A DNA stretch of 64,000 nucleotides from CAVYVZ01 sp963772065 (GCA_963772065.1 CAVYVZ010000009.1:751342-815341), one strand, 5' to 3'; shown: positions 7,038 to 20,312, numbered from the stretch's first letter. Program-made: numbers and translations. The notes: generated by a model not told the origin, from the letters alone.

Positions 7038-8967
7038 GTGTCGGTTGTTGTTTCCCTGCTTCGCGCTATCGACCGTGCTGACGGCGACGCGCTCGTCATG
7101 CACGTGGGTGAAAAGCCGTACGTCGTGACCGCGAGCGGGCACGCCGAGCTTGCCGCCAACGCGCTCACCGTCCCCGCGATGACGGGCATGCTCGATCAGC
7201 TCCTCCCGGCCGATTCGCGGAAGGCGCTCAACGAGCTCGGGGCCGTTGAATACCACCTGCCACCGGACGCGGCGCAACCCACCATTCGCTACAGCGTGGT
7301 TGCCGCCCGCGGCGGAAACGACATCTGGATCGAGGTGCGGCGGCGAAAGATCGTCGAGGAGCCGGTACCGGTCGCCGTCCAGCAGCACACGCACGCCGCG
7401 GTGGCCGTCGAGGAGCCGCCCCCTCCGCCGGCGGAGGTCGCGGCGCCTGCAATCAGGGATCGCTTCGAGTACGAGCCCGCTCCGGTCGACCGCCTCGAGC
7501 GTGACGCCGAGCCCGTCGAATCGACCCCGCCGGCGTTCCAGCGGTTCGAGCCGTTCGACGAAGACGAGCGCGGGCCCGTTGCACTGCCGGCTGCCGAACA
7601 GGCCGCGCCGGAGCTTCAAACGGCGCCGGCCCCCGAGACCCTCGAGGATGCGAGCTTCCAACTGAGAACACAAACCGAAGACGACTTCTCGCCGGCAGAC
7701 CGTGTCGAGGAAGACCTCGATGAGGGGACGCCTCGGTTCGACGAGCTGCCGCCCACATTCGATTTCAGCCTCGAGCTGCCGCCCGCACGTGCAACGGTCG
7801 AACGGCCCGCGGCCGCCGCGACGCCGCGCGTCAGCGTCCGCGTCGAGGAGCCCGCGCCGCCTCCGCCGGCCATCGTTCACGCAGACCCGCTGCATCACCT
7901 GCTGTACGTCGCCGCCGGCCATGGCGCGTCAGCGCTCTACGTGGCGCCGCAGGCCAAGCCGTCGGTCCGCGTCGACGGCGAGATCCGTGTGCTCGATGAG
8001 GCGCCGCTCACGCAGGAACAGCTCGAAACCGGTTTGCGGGCGCTGCTGAAGGTCGATCAGGGCGAAGTCCTCGCTGTCGGCGAAGTCGAGACTCGCGAGG
8101 TTCCCGACGTAGGCCGGGTTCAGTATCTCGGCTTCCGCGATCATCGCGGGCTCGGCGCGACGTTCCGGATGCTGCCCGGCCGGGCCATCTCGGCGGAGCA
8201 GGCTGGCCTGTCGCCGGCGATTCAAGCCCTGTGCACCGAGCCTGAGGGTCTCCTGCTCGTGGCCGGCGGCCGCAGCGCGGGGAAATCGACGCTCGTCGCC
8301 GCGCTCGTCGATCAAATCAATCGAACGCGGAAGGATCACGTCATCACCGTCGAGAGCGAGATCCAGGTACGTGCATGCCAACCGCACGTCGTTCATCAGT
8401 CAGCGAGAGGCGCGCGATGACGATCGGTTCGCAGAGGCGCTGCGAACGGCGATTCGTGAAGCGCCGGACGTGCTGGTCGTCGACGGCTCCATGAACGCGG
8501 ACATCGCGTCCATGGCGCTGCGCGCGGCCGCGGACGGCCATCTCGTCGTGGCGTCGGTGACGTCGCCCACGACGCCAGCCGTGCTCGAGCGGTTCGTTGG
8601 GTTTTTCGGGCACGAGACGTCGGAGGCGCGCGCGATGCTCGGCGAGCACCTTCGCGGCGTCGTGTTCCAGGCGCTGCTCCGCAAGACCGGCGGCGGACGC
8701 GCCGCCGCACGCGAAGTGCTGGTGAACGTCCCCACGGTGGCGTCCCTCGTGGGAGGCGCGCACTTCGATCAGATTACCGCGGTGCTCAACAGCGGGCGTC
8801 GCGTCGGCATGGTTCCGCTCAACGACGCGCTCCTCGGCCTCGTGCAGAGTGGCGCCCTCGACGTGCGCCAGGCGTACCGCAAGTCGCCGGATCCGGGCGA
8901 GCTGCTCGACATGCTCAACAAAGCCGGATTCGACACCACCTTTGCAGAGAATTTGAAGATTCAGTGA
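7038..8967 (+). CDS. PilT-like secretion/twitching ATPase with long acidic linker, frameshifted
   Basis: This is read as one protein of about 643 residues interrupted by one extra base near 8371. An N-terminal domain (1-~95) is followed by a Pro/Glu-rich linker (~100-275). A PilT-type core then starts with LHHLLYVAAGHGASALYV and VRVDGEIRVL. Walker A is GGRSAGKST (near residue 410). Past the break come NRTSFISQREAR, then DVLVVDGSMNAD as Walker B, and HLVVASVTSPTT. In PilT the corresponding motifs are GxTGSGKST, ILVGEMRD and HTNSA. The Walker B glutamate and the His box are therefore altered, suggesting a divergent or regulatory paralogue. No other pilus genes are adjacent. Confidence 0.75.
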
Positions 8968-9112
8968 TTTGTGATTCGGTGATTGATTTGTGATTTGGCG
9001 ATGTTCGATTCGGCGATCTGTTTGTTCTTGCAATCACGAATAGATAACTGAATCGAAAATTCCAAATCGAAAATTAATCACCGAATCACTAACCAGTGAA
9101 TCGTTCAATGAT
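8964..9112. repeat. Intergenic 7-nt repeat array with complementary arms
   Basis: The left arm (8964-9022) reads as units GTGATTT, GTGATTC, GGTGATT, GATTTGT and CGATTCG. The right arm (about 9033-9112) contains AATCACG, TCGAAAA, AATCACC and GAATCAC, which can pair with the left. It lies between the convergent pilT-like gene and the leftward 142-residue gene, so a terminator role is possible. Confidence 0.65.
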
Positions 9113-9541
9113 TCAGCGCTCGAGCCAAGGCGCGAGCGCGCCGACCAGGAAGTCGAGGAACTCCTCCTCGGTGATGTTCTCGGGCGGCGCGCCGGGTTTC
9201 ACCGCGCGCTCCTCGGCGATCGTCCGCGAGCCGCGCGCGTAGCGGATGTGGCCCATCACGAGAGGCGGGTTCGCCGCCGTGTCCAGCAGGATCTCGACGT
9301 AATCGTCCCGCCCCTTGTCGGAGATCAACCGCAGACCTCCGCCCGGCGTGGCGACCGTGAATCCGTAGCCTTCCGCTTTCAGCACGTTCGCGGCCATGCG
9401 CGCGACCGGTACGGCGATATCCGCGAGGAACACGTCGTACGCGCGCTGCGCGTCCGCCGAGCGTTCCCGCCGCTGCTGGGCGTCACGCCGCGCCTGCTCG
9501 ATCGCGGCGGTCAGCCGCCTCTTCACCTGCGAAACTTCCAC
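9113..9541 (-). CDS. Conserved hypothetical protein
   Basis: This is a 142-residue cytoplasmic protein I cannot assign. The N-terminal third is a charged helix (RRLTAAIEQARRDAQQRRE), likely coiled coil. The rest is alpha/beta and ends EEEFLDFLVGALAPWLER. It lies 16 bases downstream of the CoA-transferase gene on the same strand, so it is probably co-transcribed with it. Confidence 0.6.
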   Translation of the reverse strand: MEVSQVKRRLTAAIEQARRDAQQRRERSADAQRAYDVFLADIAVPVARMAANVLKAEGYGFTVATPGGGLRLISDKGRDDYVEILLDTAANPPLVMGHIRYARGSRTIAEERAVKPGAPPENITEEEFLDFLVGALAPWLER

Positions 9542-9557
9542 GCTGGTCCTCGCCTGA

Positions 9558-10754
9558 TTAGATCACGCTCGCGCGCCGCAGCGCGTCGATCTCGGCCTCC
9601 GCCATCCCCAGGTCCTCATGCAGCACGCGCGCCGTGTGCTGGCCGAGGGTTGGCGGCGCCATGCGGATGCGGCCGGGTGTGTCCGACAGCTTGATGGGAA
9701 TGCCGAGCACGTTCAGCCTGCCGGCGCTCACATGCTCGACGGCTTCCACCATGCGTCGCGCCTCGAGATGCGGGTCGGTGAGCACCTCGCGGACGTCGCG
9801 AACGGCGCCGCACGGGACGCCGGCCGCCGTGAGCTTCTCGATCCACTCTCCCCGCGGTCGTCGTCGCAAGGCGGCTGCCAGCTCCACGCGCAGCGCCGCG
9901 TAGTTTCCGACGCGACCGGGATTCGTGGCGAAGCGCTCGTCGCCCGCCATCGCGTCGAGCTCCGTAACCCGGCAGAAGCGTCTGAACTGATCGTCGTTGC
10001 CGACGGCCAGAACGAACTCACCGTCTGACGCCTCGAACGTCTCGTACGGGACGATGGTGGGATGGCGGTTTCCCATGCGCGCCGGCGCTTCGCCCGTCGC
10101 GAAGAAGATGCCGGCCTGATAGCTGAGCAGCGCGGCCACGCCGTCGAGCATGCTGATGTCCACATGCTGGCCGCGCCCCGTGGTGTGGCGCGCCAGGAGG
10201 CCGAGCGTGATGCCCTGTGCCGCAAGCAATCCGGCGACGAGATCGGCAATCGCAACGCCCAGGCGGTAAGGCGGGCCGTCGGCCGCGCCCGTCACGCTCA
10301 TTAAACCACCCTCGGCCTGGACCACGGCGTCATAGCCCGGGCGGTCGCGCTTCGGCCCATTCTGGCCGAAGCCCGAGATCGACGCGTAGAGAAGGCGAGT
10401 GTGTGTCGTCGAGAGCGTGTCGTAATCGAGGCCCAGCCGGCGCATGGCGCCCGGCCGGAAGTTCTCGACCAGCACGTCGGCGCGCGCAATCAGCCGCTCG
10501 AGGATTGCGCGGCCCGCAGGCTGCTTGAAATCGAGCGTCACGCTTTCCTTGTTGCGGTTGATGCTCAGGAAGTACGCGCTCTCTCCCGCGACGAACGGCG
10601 GACCCCACGCGCGGGTGTCGTCGCCCTTGCCGGGCTGTTCGATCTTGATCACCCGTGCGCCCATGTCGGCCAGGACCATGGTGCAATACGGTCCCGACAG
10701 CACGCGCGTGAGATCGAGGATTGTTACTCCGGTGAGCGGCCCGGCAGGCGTCAT
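9558..10754 (-). CDS. CaiB/BaiF family (class III) CoA-transferase
   Basis: This 398-residue enzyme carries the class III signatures VLSGPYCTMVLADMGARVIK, KIEQPGKGDDTR and ENFRPGAMRRLGLDYD. The catalytic aspartate is in the RPGYDAVVQAEGG segment. Such enzymes move CoA between acyl-CoA and a free acid (for example formyl-CoA:oxalate, carnitine or succinyl-CoA dependent). The substrate cannot be told here and no pathway gene is adjacent. It is divergent from the glutaredoxin gene with only 21 bp between the start codons. Confidence 0.9.
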   Translation of the reverse strand: MTPAGPLTGVTILDLTRVLSGPYCTMVLADMGARVIKIEQPGKGDDTRAWGPPFVAGESAYFLSINRNKESVTLDFKQPAGRAILERLIARADVLVENFRPGAMRRLGLDYDTLSTTHTRLLYASISGFGQNGPKRDRPGYDAVVQAEGGLMSVTGAADGPPYRLGVAIADLVAGLLAAQGITLGLLARHTTGRGQHVDISMLDGVAALLSYQAGIFFATGEAPARMGNRHPTIVPYETFEASDGEFVLAVGNDDQFRRFCRVTELDAMAGDERFATNPGRVGNYAALRVELAAALRRRPRGEWIEKLTAAGVPCGAVRDVREVLTDPHLEARRMVEAVEHVSAGRLNVLGIPIKLSDTPGRIRMAPPTLGQHTARVLHEDLGMAEAEIDALRRASVI

Positions 10755-10775
10755 CAGCGGATAATTGTATCTGCG

Positions 10776-11009
10776 ATGGTTGAGGTGATCGTCTACAGCG
10801 GCGAGAGCTGACGCGCCTGCCAGCAGGTGAAAGAGTTTCTTTCACGCGAGGGTGTCGTCTTCGTGACGAAGAACGTGGACGAAGACGAGCAGGCGTACGC
10901 TGAGCTCATTCAGAAAGGCTATCGCACCATTCCGGTCACATTCATTGGTGACAAGGCGATCAAGGGATTTGACGAGACTGCGCTGCGCGCGGCCATCACC
11001 GCAGGGTGA
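10776..11009 (+). CDS. Glutaredoxin-like selenoprotein (UxxC) read through in-frame TGA
   Basis: The reading frame from ATG 10776 runs to TGA at 11007-11009 with one internal TGA at 10809-10811. Before it is VEVIVYSGES, a normal glutaredoxin first strand. After it come RACQQVKEFLSREG, then GYRTIPVTFIGDKAIKGFD with the cis-Pro of the family. The TGA sits exactly at the first Cys of the CxxC active site, giving U12-R-A-C15. A hairpin with a GTT loop lies 15 bases after the TGA. Together these argue for selenocysteine insertion. Alternatives are a TGC-to-TGA base error or a pseudogene. Beginning at GTG 10827 would discard the active site. The product, 77 residues, would be a small thiol or selenol redox protein. 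Confidence 0.72.
10827..10845 (+). promoter_or_regulatory. Bacterial-type SECIS hairpin downstream of the Sec TGA
   Basis: GTGAAAGA-GTT-TCTTTCAC forms a perfect eight-base-pair stem with a three-base loop whose first base is G. The loop is 24-26 nt after the TGA, within the spacing known for bacterial SECIS elements, which sit inside the coding region just after the UGA and show G at the start of the apical loop. Confidence 0.65.
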
Positions 11010-11011
11010 TG

Positions 11012-12151
11012 TCACACTCGGGCCGCGAGAGGCACCTCCGCCAGGAGCTCCGAGATGCGCGCGAGCCCGGCCCGCAGATAATCCGCCCGCTCGCCGTAGC
11101 CGAAGCGGATGTAGCGATCCATACCGAAGTGATCGCCCGGCACGATGAGCACGCTCTTCTCGAGGCGCAGCCGGTTCGCCAGCTCCAGCGAGTTGATGTC
11201 GTAGTCGTATCGGGCGTAGCAGATGGCGCCCGCGTCGGGTCGGATCCAGGTGAAGGCCCCGCGATGGCTCGAGAGCCATTCCTCGAGAACGGCAAGGTTG
11301 TCGCGCACGATGCGGCGGGTCCGGCCGAGCAGCCGCTGCCGCCGCTCCGGCACGAGCGCCGCACGCGCGAGCCGATCGCTGATGGCTCCCGGCGCGATCG
11401 TCGTGTAGTCGTGGTACGCCCAGGTCGAGGCGGTGAAGTCCGGCGGCCCAACGACCCACCCGATGCGCAGCCCGGGCAGCCCGTACACCTTCGAGAGGCC
11501 GCTCGTCACGATGGCGCGCTCGTAGCGGCCCCACACCGACGGAGATTCCTGGCCGTCGCGCTCCGCGCCTCTGTATATCTCGTCCGAGAGGACCCACGCG
11601 CCGTGGTGCCCGGCGATGCGGCAGATCGCATCGAGATCGCCGGCGTCGATCCGGGCGCCGGTCGGATTGTTCGGCGTGCAGATGATGACCAGGCGCGTCT
11701 TCGCGTTCACGAGACGCCGCAGATCGTCGGTGTCAGCGGCCCACCGCCCGCTCGCCATTTCCGGCCGCAGCGCCCACTCGCGAACGGCGCCGCCGAATGC
11801 TCGCGCGAGCCCCCGCGTCTGCATGTAGTTCGGCACCATCAGCACGACCTCGTCGCCGGGTTCCACGAGCCTCCACGTGACGACGTAGTTCGCCTCGGAG
11901 CCGCCGTTGGTCACCTGGATGTGATCGGGTGTCGCGTCTGGATAGAGCGCGGCGATCCGCTGTCGCAGGTCGCGCGTCCCGTTCGACTGCGTGTACACGA
12001 GCAGCTGGTCGAGCACGCCATCGGATTCGGTCGGATCGTCGAGCAGCTCGCGCACCGACAACGGGTGAACGCCGCTTTCGGATAGATTGAATTCCACCTC
12101 GTTCTCATAGGTGGACTGCATGCGCTCCATGGCGAACAGTTCGAGCTTCAT
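11012..12151 (-). CDS. PLP-dependent class I/II aminotransferase
   Basis: This is a 379-residue fold-type I aminotransferase. It shows NGGSEANYVVTWRL, CTPNNPTGARID, LSDEIYRG and the PLP-lysine segment SGLSKVYGLPGLRIGW. The C-terminus carries RFGYGERADYLRAGL. The ATG at 12151 is preferred because homology starts soon after, although the frame is open to 13072. The substrate is unknown; the sequence is closest to aspartate- or capreomycidine-synthase-like aminotransferases. It is divergent from the SUMF1 gene 33 bp away. Confidence 0.88.
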   Translation of the reverse strand: MKLELFAMERMQSTYENEVEFNLSESGVHPLSVRELLDDPTESDGVLDQLLVYTQSNGTRDLRQRIAALYPDATPDHIQVTNGGSEANYVVTWRLVEPGDEVVLMVPNYMQTRGLARAFGGAVREWALRPEMASGRWAADTDDLRRLVNAKTRLVIICTPNNPTGARIDAGDLDAICRIAGHHGAWVLSDEIYRGAERDGQESPSVWGRYERAIVTSGLSKVYGLPGLRIGWVVGPPDFTASTWAYHDYTTIAPGAISDRLARAALVPERRQRLLGRTRRIVRDNLAVLEEWLSSHRGAFTWIRPDAGAICYARYDYDINSLELANRLRLEKSVLIVPGDHFGMDRYIRFGYGERADYLRAGLARISELLAEVPLAARV

Positions 12152-12184
12152 GGGGCTGCAGTTTACTCCTATACTTGGCTCATC

Positions 12185-12982
12185 TTGGACAAGAGCGACG
12201 CGGTGTATCCGCAGGTCGCACGCATTCCCGCCGGCGAGTTCACGATGGGCGCCGACGATGGCGAGGAGGATGAGCGCCCCGCGCATCGGGTCTTTCTCGA
12301 CGAGTTCTGCATCGGCGTGTACCCGGTCACCAACGACCAGTACGCCGCGTTCGTCCGCGATGCCAAGCATCGGCTCCCCGCGGTTCGTCAGCTGCCGCGC
12401 ATCGTGACCGGGGATCAGGAGCAGGTGTTCCGGGAGCTTGCCGCTCCCTACGTCTGGCGCGCGGGTGATCCGCCGGGCGACCGCGGCACGCATCCCGTCA
12501 CGCTGATCACAGCCGACGACGCGACGGCGTATTGCCAGTGGGTGGCGCACAGGACCGGACTGCCGGTGCGCCTGCCCACCGAGGCGGAATGGGAGCGTTC
12601 GGCACGCGGCGGCGCCGACGGGATGAGCTATCCGTGGGGCAGCGATCTCGCCACAGAGCGCGCCAACTTTCTCGTCGATCCAACATCGAAGCAGCTGCGC
12701 GGCACGCTGCCGGTCGGAACCTTCGCGCCCAACAGCTACAACCTGTTCGACATGATCGGAAACGTGTGGGAGTGGGTGTCGGATTGGTACCAGCCGGACG
12801 CGTACAACGATCAGCTGCGCCACAATCCCGCCGGTCCGCCGGACGGCATGCTGCGCGTCCTGCGCGGCGGGGCCTGGGTCGTGCACGATCCGAAGATGCT
12901 CCGGCTCTCGTACCGCCACAAGGTGCCGCCCGACACCTACGCCTACAGCATCGGGTTCCGCATCGCCTACTCGACAGTGTAA
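12185..12982 (+). CDS. SUMF1/formylglycine-generating-enzyme-like protein
   Basis: This 265-residue protein has the FGE-sulfatase fold throughout: IPAGEFTMGADDG, YPVTNDQYAAFV, LPTEAEWERSARGG, NVWEWVSDWY and RGGAWVVHD, ending GFRIAYS. True formylglycine-generating enzymes have a Cys in the GFRC box; here it is Ile, so sulfatase maturation is unlikely. Bacterial paralogues of this type occur as ergothioneine-type oxidases or as fold-only domains. The start is TTG at 12185; no ATG precedes the conserved region. Confidence 0.85.
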   Translation: MDKSDAVYPQVARIPAGEFTMGADDGEEDERPAHRVFLDEFCIGVYPVTNDQYAAFVRDAKHRLPAVRQLPRIVTGDQEQVFRELAAPYVWRAGDPPGDRGTHPVTLITADDATAYCQWVAHRTGLPVRLPTEAEWERSARGGADGMSYPWGSDLATERANFLVDPTSKQLRGTLPVGTFAPNSYNLFDMIGNVWEWVSDWYQPDAYNDQLRHNPAGPPDGMLRVLRGGAWVVHDPKMLRLSYRHKVPPDTYAYSIGFRIAYSTV

Positions 12983-13011
12983 CGACGGGTACACTGTTCC
13001 AGGGGTGCTTT

Positions 13012-13710
13012 GTGCGTCACGTGATTCTTCTCGGGGTCCTTCTCGCCGCGTCGCCCGCCGTGGCTCAAACAAAAGAGGCGCCGGCCACGCCTCTCGTCGT
13101 CACGACCGGCGAAGGCATCGTGCAGGCAGTTCCCGATCGGGCGTTTGTCAGCATCACCGCCGAATCGCGCGGCTCGAACCCGCGCGAGGCGCAGCGCCGC
13201 AACACGGAGCTCATGAAGCCGGTTCAGGACAAGCTTCGCGCCGCCGGCATACCTGCTGACGCGGTTCGGACGAGCGGCTACGACCTCCAGCAGGAATGGG
13301 ACTTCGTCAACAACCGCCGCATCTCACGAGGCTACGTCGCGCGGAATACCGTCGAAGTGCGCGTCGACACGCTCGACCGGCTGGGTGAGATTCTCGATCT
13401 CGCGGTGTCTGCCGGCGCCACGTCGGTCGGCGACATCCGCTTCGACCTCAAGGAGCGCGCGAAGCTCGAACGGGAGGCGCTGCGGCTGGCCGTGGCCGAT
13501 GCACGGGCACGTGCCGATGCCGCGGCGGCCGGCGCCGGCCAGACGATTGCCCGAGTGGTCCGGATCGAAGAGCATGGAGTGGTCACGCCGCCGCCGATGC
13601 CGATGATGCGCGCCACGGCGCGCGATGAGGCGGCGCAGGCGGATGTCCCGATTTCGGCCGGACAAATGGAACTCCGCGCACGGGTCACGGTCACCGCGGA
13701 ACTCAAGTAA
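13012..13710 (+). CDS. SIMPL (DUF541) domain protein, exported
   Basis: This is a 232-residue SIMPL-domain protein with a signal peptide (RHVILLGVLLAASPAVAQ). It has the family's VVTTGEGIVQAVPDRAFVSI opening and VRTSGYDLQQEWDF in the middle. The region ARNTVEVRVDTLDRLGEILD is also typical. These proteins form periplasmic ring assemblies in some bacteria and their function is poorly defined. The GTG start at 13012 gives the complete signal peptide. It is followed two bases later by the DNA glycosylase gene. Confidence 0.85.
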   Translation: MRHVILLGVLLAASPAVAQTKEAPATPLVVTTGEGIVQAVPDRAFVSITAESRGSNPREAQRRNTELMKPVQDKLRAAGIPADAVRTSGYDLQQEWDFVNNRRISRGYVARNTVEVRVDTLDRLGEILDLAVSAGATSVGDIRFDLKERAKLEREALRLAVADARARADAAAAGAGQTIARVVRIEEHGVVTPPPMPMMRATARDEAAQADVPISAGQMELRARVTVTAELK

Positions 13711-13712
13711 GA

Positions 13713-14345
13713 ATGCCGGACATCGACTACGCCAAGGCGCGACGCCTGCTGATGCGCCGCGATCCGGTGATGCGCGACCTGATGCGGCGCTACGGCGCCT
13801 GCGGTCTCGCCGACTCACAGCATACCGATCCGTACAAGGCGCTGGTCCATTCGATCATGTCGCAGCAGCTCTCCTCGAAGGCCGCCGCAACGATTGCGCG
13901 ACGCTTCGCGGAGCTCTTCGGCGGCAGATTCCCGGCGCCGGCGCAGGTGCTCGACATGCCCGCGGAGCAGCTCCGCTCGTGCGGCTTGAGCGGCATGAAG
14001 GTCAGCTTCATTCGCGACCTCGCCGGCCGCGTGCACGAGGGCACGCTGCGCCTCGACGCGCTCGACGCCATGACCGACGAGGATGTGATCGGCGAGCTCA
14101 CCAGGGTGAAAGGGATCGGCCGCTGGACCGCGGAGATGTTTCTCATGTTCCGGCTCCATCGGCCGGACGTCCTCCCGGTCGGCGACCTGGGCATCGTCAA
14201 TGCGATGAAGCGAGCCTATCGGCTGCGCAAGACGCCGACGCCCGCGCGCATGATGCAGATCGGCGAAAGCTGGCGTCCGTACCGATCCATTGCGTGTTGG
14301 TACCTTTGGGCTAGTCTGAGAACGAACCCTTGTCAGAGTGAACTC
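13713..14345 (+). CDS. DNA-3-methyladenine glycosylase II family protein
   Basis: This HhH-GPD base-excision glycosylase shows HSIMSQQLSSKAAATIARRF and the helix-hairpin-helix LTRVKGIGRWTAEMFLMF. The catalytic aspartate is in LPVGDLGIVNAM, and the end RSIACWYLWASL is typical. It would remove alkylated purines from DNA. No stop codon occurs before the next gene. The frame runs straight into the signal peptide of the TolB-amidohydrolase at 14346, while TAG (14312) and TGA (14317) sit in the other two frames. An indel that hid the natural stop is the likeliest explanation, so the end given is nominal. Confidence 0.8.
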
Positions 14346-17484
<3,139 letters not shown>

Positions 17485-17557
17485 GCTCGGCAATCACCCG
17501 CGCCGCCGAAAGCCCTTGTATTGGGAGAAACAGATTACGACGAACCCTTGAGTCAGA

Positions 17558-20262
17558 TCAGAATCGCAGCAGGTATCTGACAGAGAGGCCGACGCCTGGC
17601 GCGTCCATGCCCCACGAGATGCCGCGGTAGTTCTCGTCGGTCAGGTTCTCCGCGTCGATGAACACCTCGTGGCGACCACGCGCACGCCGCTGCGAATGCC
17701 CACGGCTGTGAAGCCCTCGACGACGGGAAACAGCGAGGAGCTGTTGGCCGAGCCGAGCACGCGGTCCTGAATCTGCGCCAGCGTTTCGCCGCTGACTCCG
17801 AGCACGTCGTCTGCCGATCCGGGCGTCGCGTCCGGTCCGGGTGAGACCCACCCGTGTGCGGTCGCTCCATTCAGGAAGAAGTTGCGGATGCTTGCACGCG
17901 TCCGCTCGGCACCGGTCCGGCGATCGGTGAGATCGAGCGACGACAACCGCGACTGGTCGGCCGAGATCTGGACGTAGGGCTGTACCCACCAACGGCCGCT
18001 CGCCGGCGCGTAGCGCACCATCAACCACACGCTCGGCGCCGGCGTGCCGCCTTCGATGTTCGGCGGCCGGTCCGTCGCGAGATCCCGCGCGCGGATGAAC
18101 GTCCAGGCGGCATTGAGCGTCATCGAGGAGGTCAGCGATACTTCACCCGATGCTTCGACGCCCCAGATCCGCGCGTCGTCGAAGTTGTCGCGTACCAGCA
18201 CCGGCGAGGTCGAGGCGGCAACGAAGACCGCACCAGCCGGCGTTTGCTGGGTGATGATCTCGCCTCCGATCGATCGGCCGATGGCGCCGGGCGGCAGGAT
18301 GAGCGCCTGCTTCTGGATGTTGTCGTGCACCGTGTTCACGAACGCCGAGAATTCTCCGCGCACGCGTTTGCGGCGATAACGCGCCGTCCCGTCCCAGGCG
18401 ATGCTCGATTCGGGGCCTACCTGCTCGACAGGCTGGCCTGTGGATACTGCGGCGGCTCCGGCGGACGAGCCCACGAATCCGCCGAGCGACGCCACGTCGG
18501 GGAATGAGACCTCGAATCCGGAACCGGTGAGGCCGAGCGTCCCCAGATCCGTCATGTGCGGGGCCCGATAGCCGCGGCTGATGCTCGTCGAGAACGACCA
18601 GTCGTCGTGCGGCGTCGCGACCGCGCCGCCGCGGAACGTCACCGCGGAGGCCGAGAGCTCGTCATCCGGCCAGAGAGGCTTGCCGTCGACGATCGGCGCG
18701 TCGGATGCGCGGGCGCGATACCGGGCGCCTCCCCACCGGATCGCGCCGACGAGCTTCATGCGGTCCGGCACGACGTCGTAGCCCGTCTGGGCGAACACGC
18801 CGCCGTTGCGGAACGTCGCGGCGTCCGGCACGCGTGGCCGCCGGGCCGAAATGGCGCCGGTGACCGGATTGACGTTGAACGCATCCGACGTCAGCTTTTC
18901 CAGATAGAGCTCGGCTCCGACATTCAGCGTCTGGCGCGGCGAGACCTGCCGCGACAAGGCGCCGTGAAATCCGTTGACCGTCGTGCGCTCCGGCTCGTGG
19001 CCGATCGTCGCGCGCGGGTTTCCGTTTCCGCCCTGGTTCACGCGTTCTTCGCGCTGCGTGTTGAACGAATACGTGACGCTCGCGTGGTTGAACCAGCCGG
19101 ACATGATCCGCTCGATGCGAGCGTAGAAGAGGTCGAGCGTGAGATCGTTCAGCTCGGCGATCAGGTTTCCATCTCCGCCGAGCAGTTGATCCCAACGCCG
19201 GCCGCCGTCCTGCCGTGTCCCGAGATAGCTCGAGACGATCTGCGTGTTTGCGGCAGGCGTCCAGTTTGCCTTGAGCTGACCGCCGAACTGCCTGAAGCCC
19301 GTGTCCGGCAATCGGTCTCCGATGAACGTGCTGGACGGCAGGCCGAGGAACCTGGTAATCGCCGAATGCGAGTCGATGCCGTCGCCCGGCCGCAGGTTGC
19401 CGACTCGCTGTCCCGCCGCGTTGCCGAACAGACCAAATGTCGATCGGCTGTAGGACAGCGAGAGATTTCCGGCGCCCATCTCGTGCGCCGTCCCGGCTCG
19501 CACGCCAAGCCGTCCGCCAAAACGCTGGACGCCGTCCGGGCTGAGCGCGGGAACGCGGGCGAGCAGCTGAACGCTGCCGCCAAGCGCATCGCTGCCGTAC
19601 TCGGCGCTGTTCGGGCCGCGCAGTATTTCGATGCTCTCGAGGCCGCTCGGCTCGATGAGATCGAAAAAGGTGTTCACGCCGCCGCGCTGAGCGCCGTTCG
19701 AGTACCGGATGCCGTCGATGAAGACGTTCACTTTGTTGCCGGTCAGCCCGCGCACGAACACGCCGGCCATCGTCGGGCTCGTCCGCTGCAGGGCCACGCC
19801 CGGCTCCTCTTCGACCGCTTGCGCGAGTACGGTTTTCGCCCGCCGATCGATTTCCTCCGACGAGATCACGTTGACCGGCTGTGCGGCATGTCGTTGATCG
19901 CGGACTTCGCCCGGTGCCGCCGTCACGGTGACGTCTTCGGCGAGGCGACCGACCTGCAGCGTCACGTCGAGGCTGACACCTCCGCCCGCGGGCACGGTTA
20001 CGGCGAGCTGTTCCTCGCCGAAGGCGGCGGCGCGGACGATCACGAGATAATTGCCGGAAGAGATGTGCGGGAGATCGAACCGGCCATTCGATGACGTTCG
20101 CGCAGTCGCGACGACGGCTCGCTGTGCCGTCATGACGATCACTTCCGCATGGGGAACCATTGCGCCGGTGGCATCCTTCACGGACCCGGCGATTCCGTCT
20201 GCATGAACCGGAGACGCGAGCGTGAGGAGGCAGATCGCGAGAGGAAAGTAGAACGAGGCCAC
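17558..20262 (-). CDS. TonB-dependent receptor with carboxypeptidase-like N-terminal domain, one frameshift
   Basis: This outer-membrane receptor has about 900 residues. A signal peptide and an N-terminal carboxypeptidase-regulatory-like domain (IAGSVKDATGAMVPHAEV) come first. A plug domain (ISSEEIDRRAKTVLAQAV, GLTGNKVNVFIDGIRYSNG, RGPNSAEYGSDALGGSV) and a 22-strand type barrel follow. One indel near 17672 separates most of the gene from its natural end HEVFIDAENLTDENYRG, finishing RYLLRF with a terminal Phe. It would import an iron complex or other large substrate. No adjacent transport genes indicate the ligand. Confidence 0.88.
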
Positions 20263-20312
20263 GCCGGCACTATATGAAGCGGCGTTGCACTACTACCAGA
20301 GGTCGTAGTCCG

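Noticed and set aside
10827..11009. A 60-codon gene starting at GTG 10827
   Set aside because: It would lack the first strand and active site of the glutaredoxin fold, while in-frame upstream codons supply exactly those; readthrough from 10776 explains the sequence better.
12185..12982. Formylglycine-generating enzyme that would activate a sulfatase
   Set aside because: The catalytic Cys of the GFRC box is Ile and no sulfatase gene is nearby; only the fold is supported.
11012..13072. A 686-codon leftward gene extending the aminotransferase upstream
   Set aside because: The upstream part is antisense to the SUMF1 gene, is arginine- and histidine-rich and resembles no protein; homology begins at ATG 12151.
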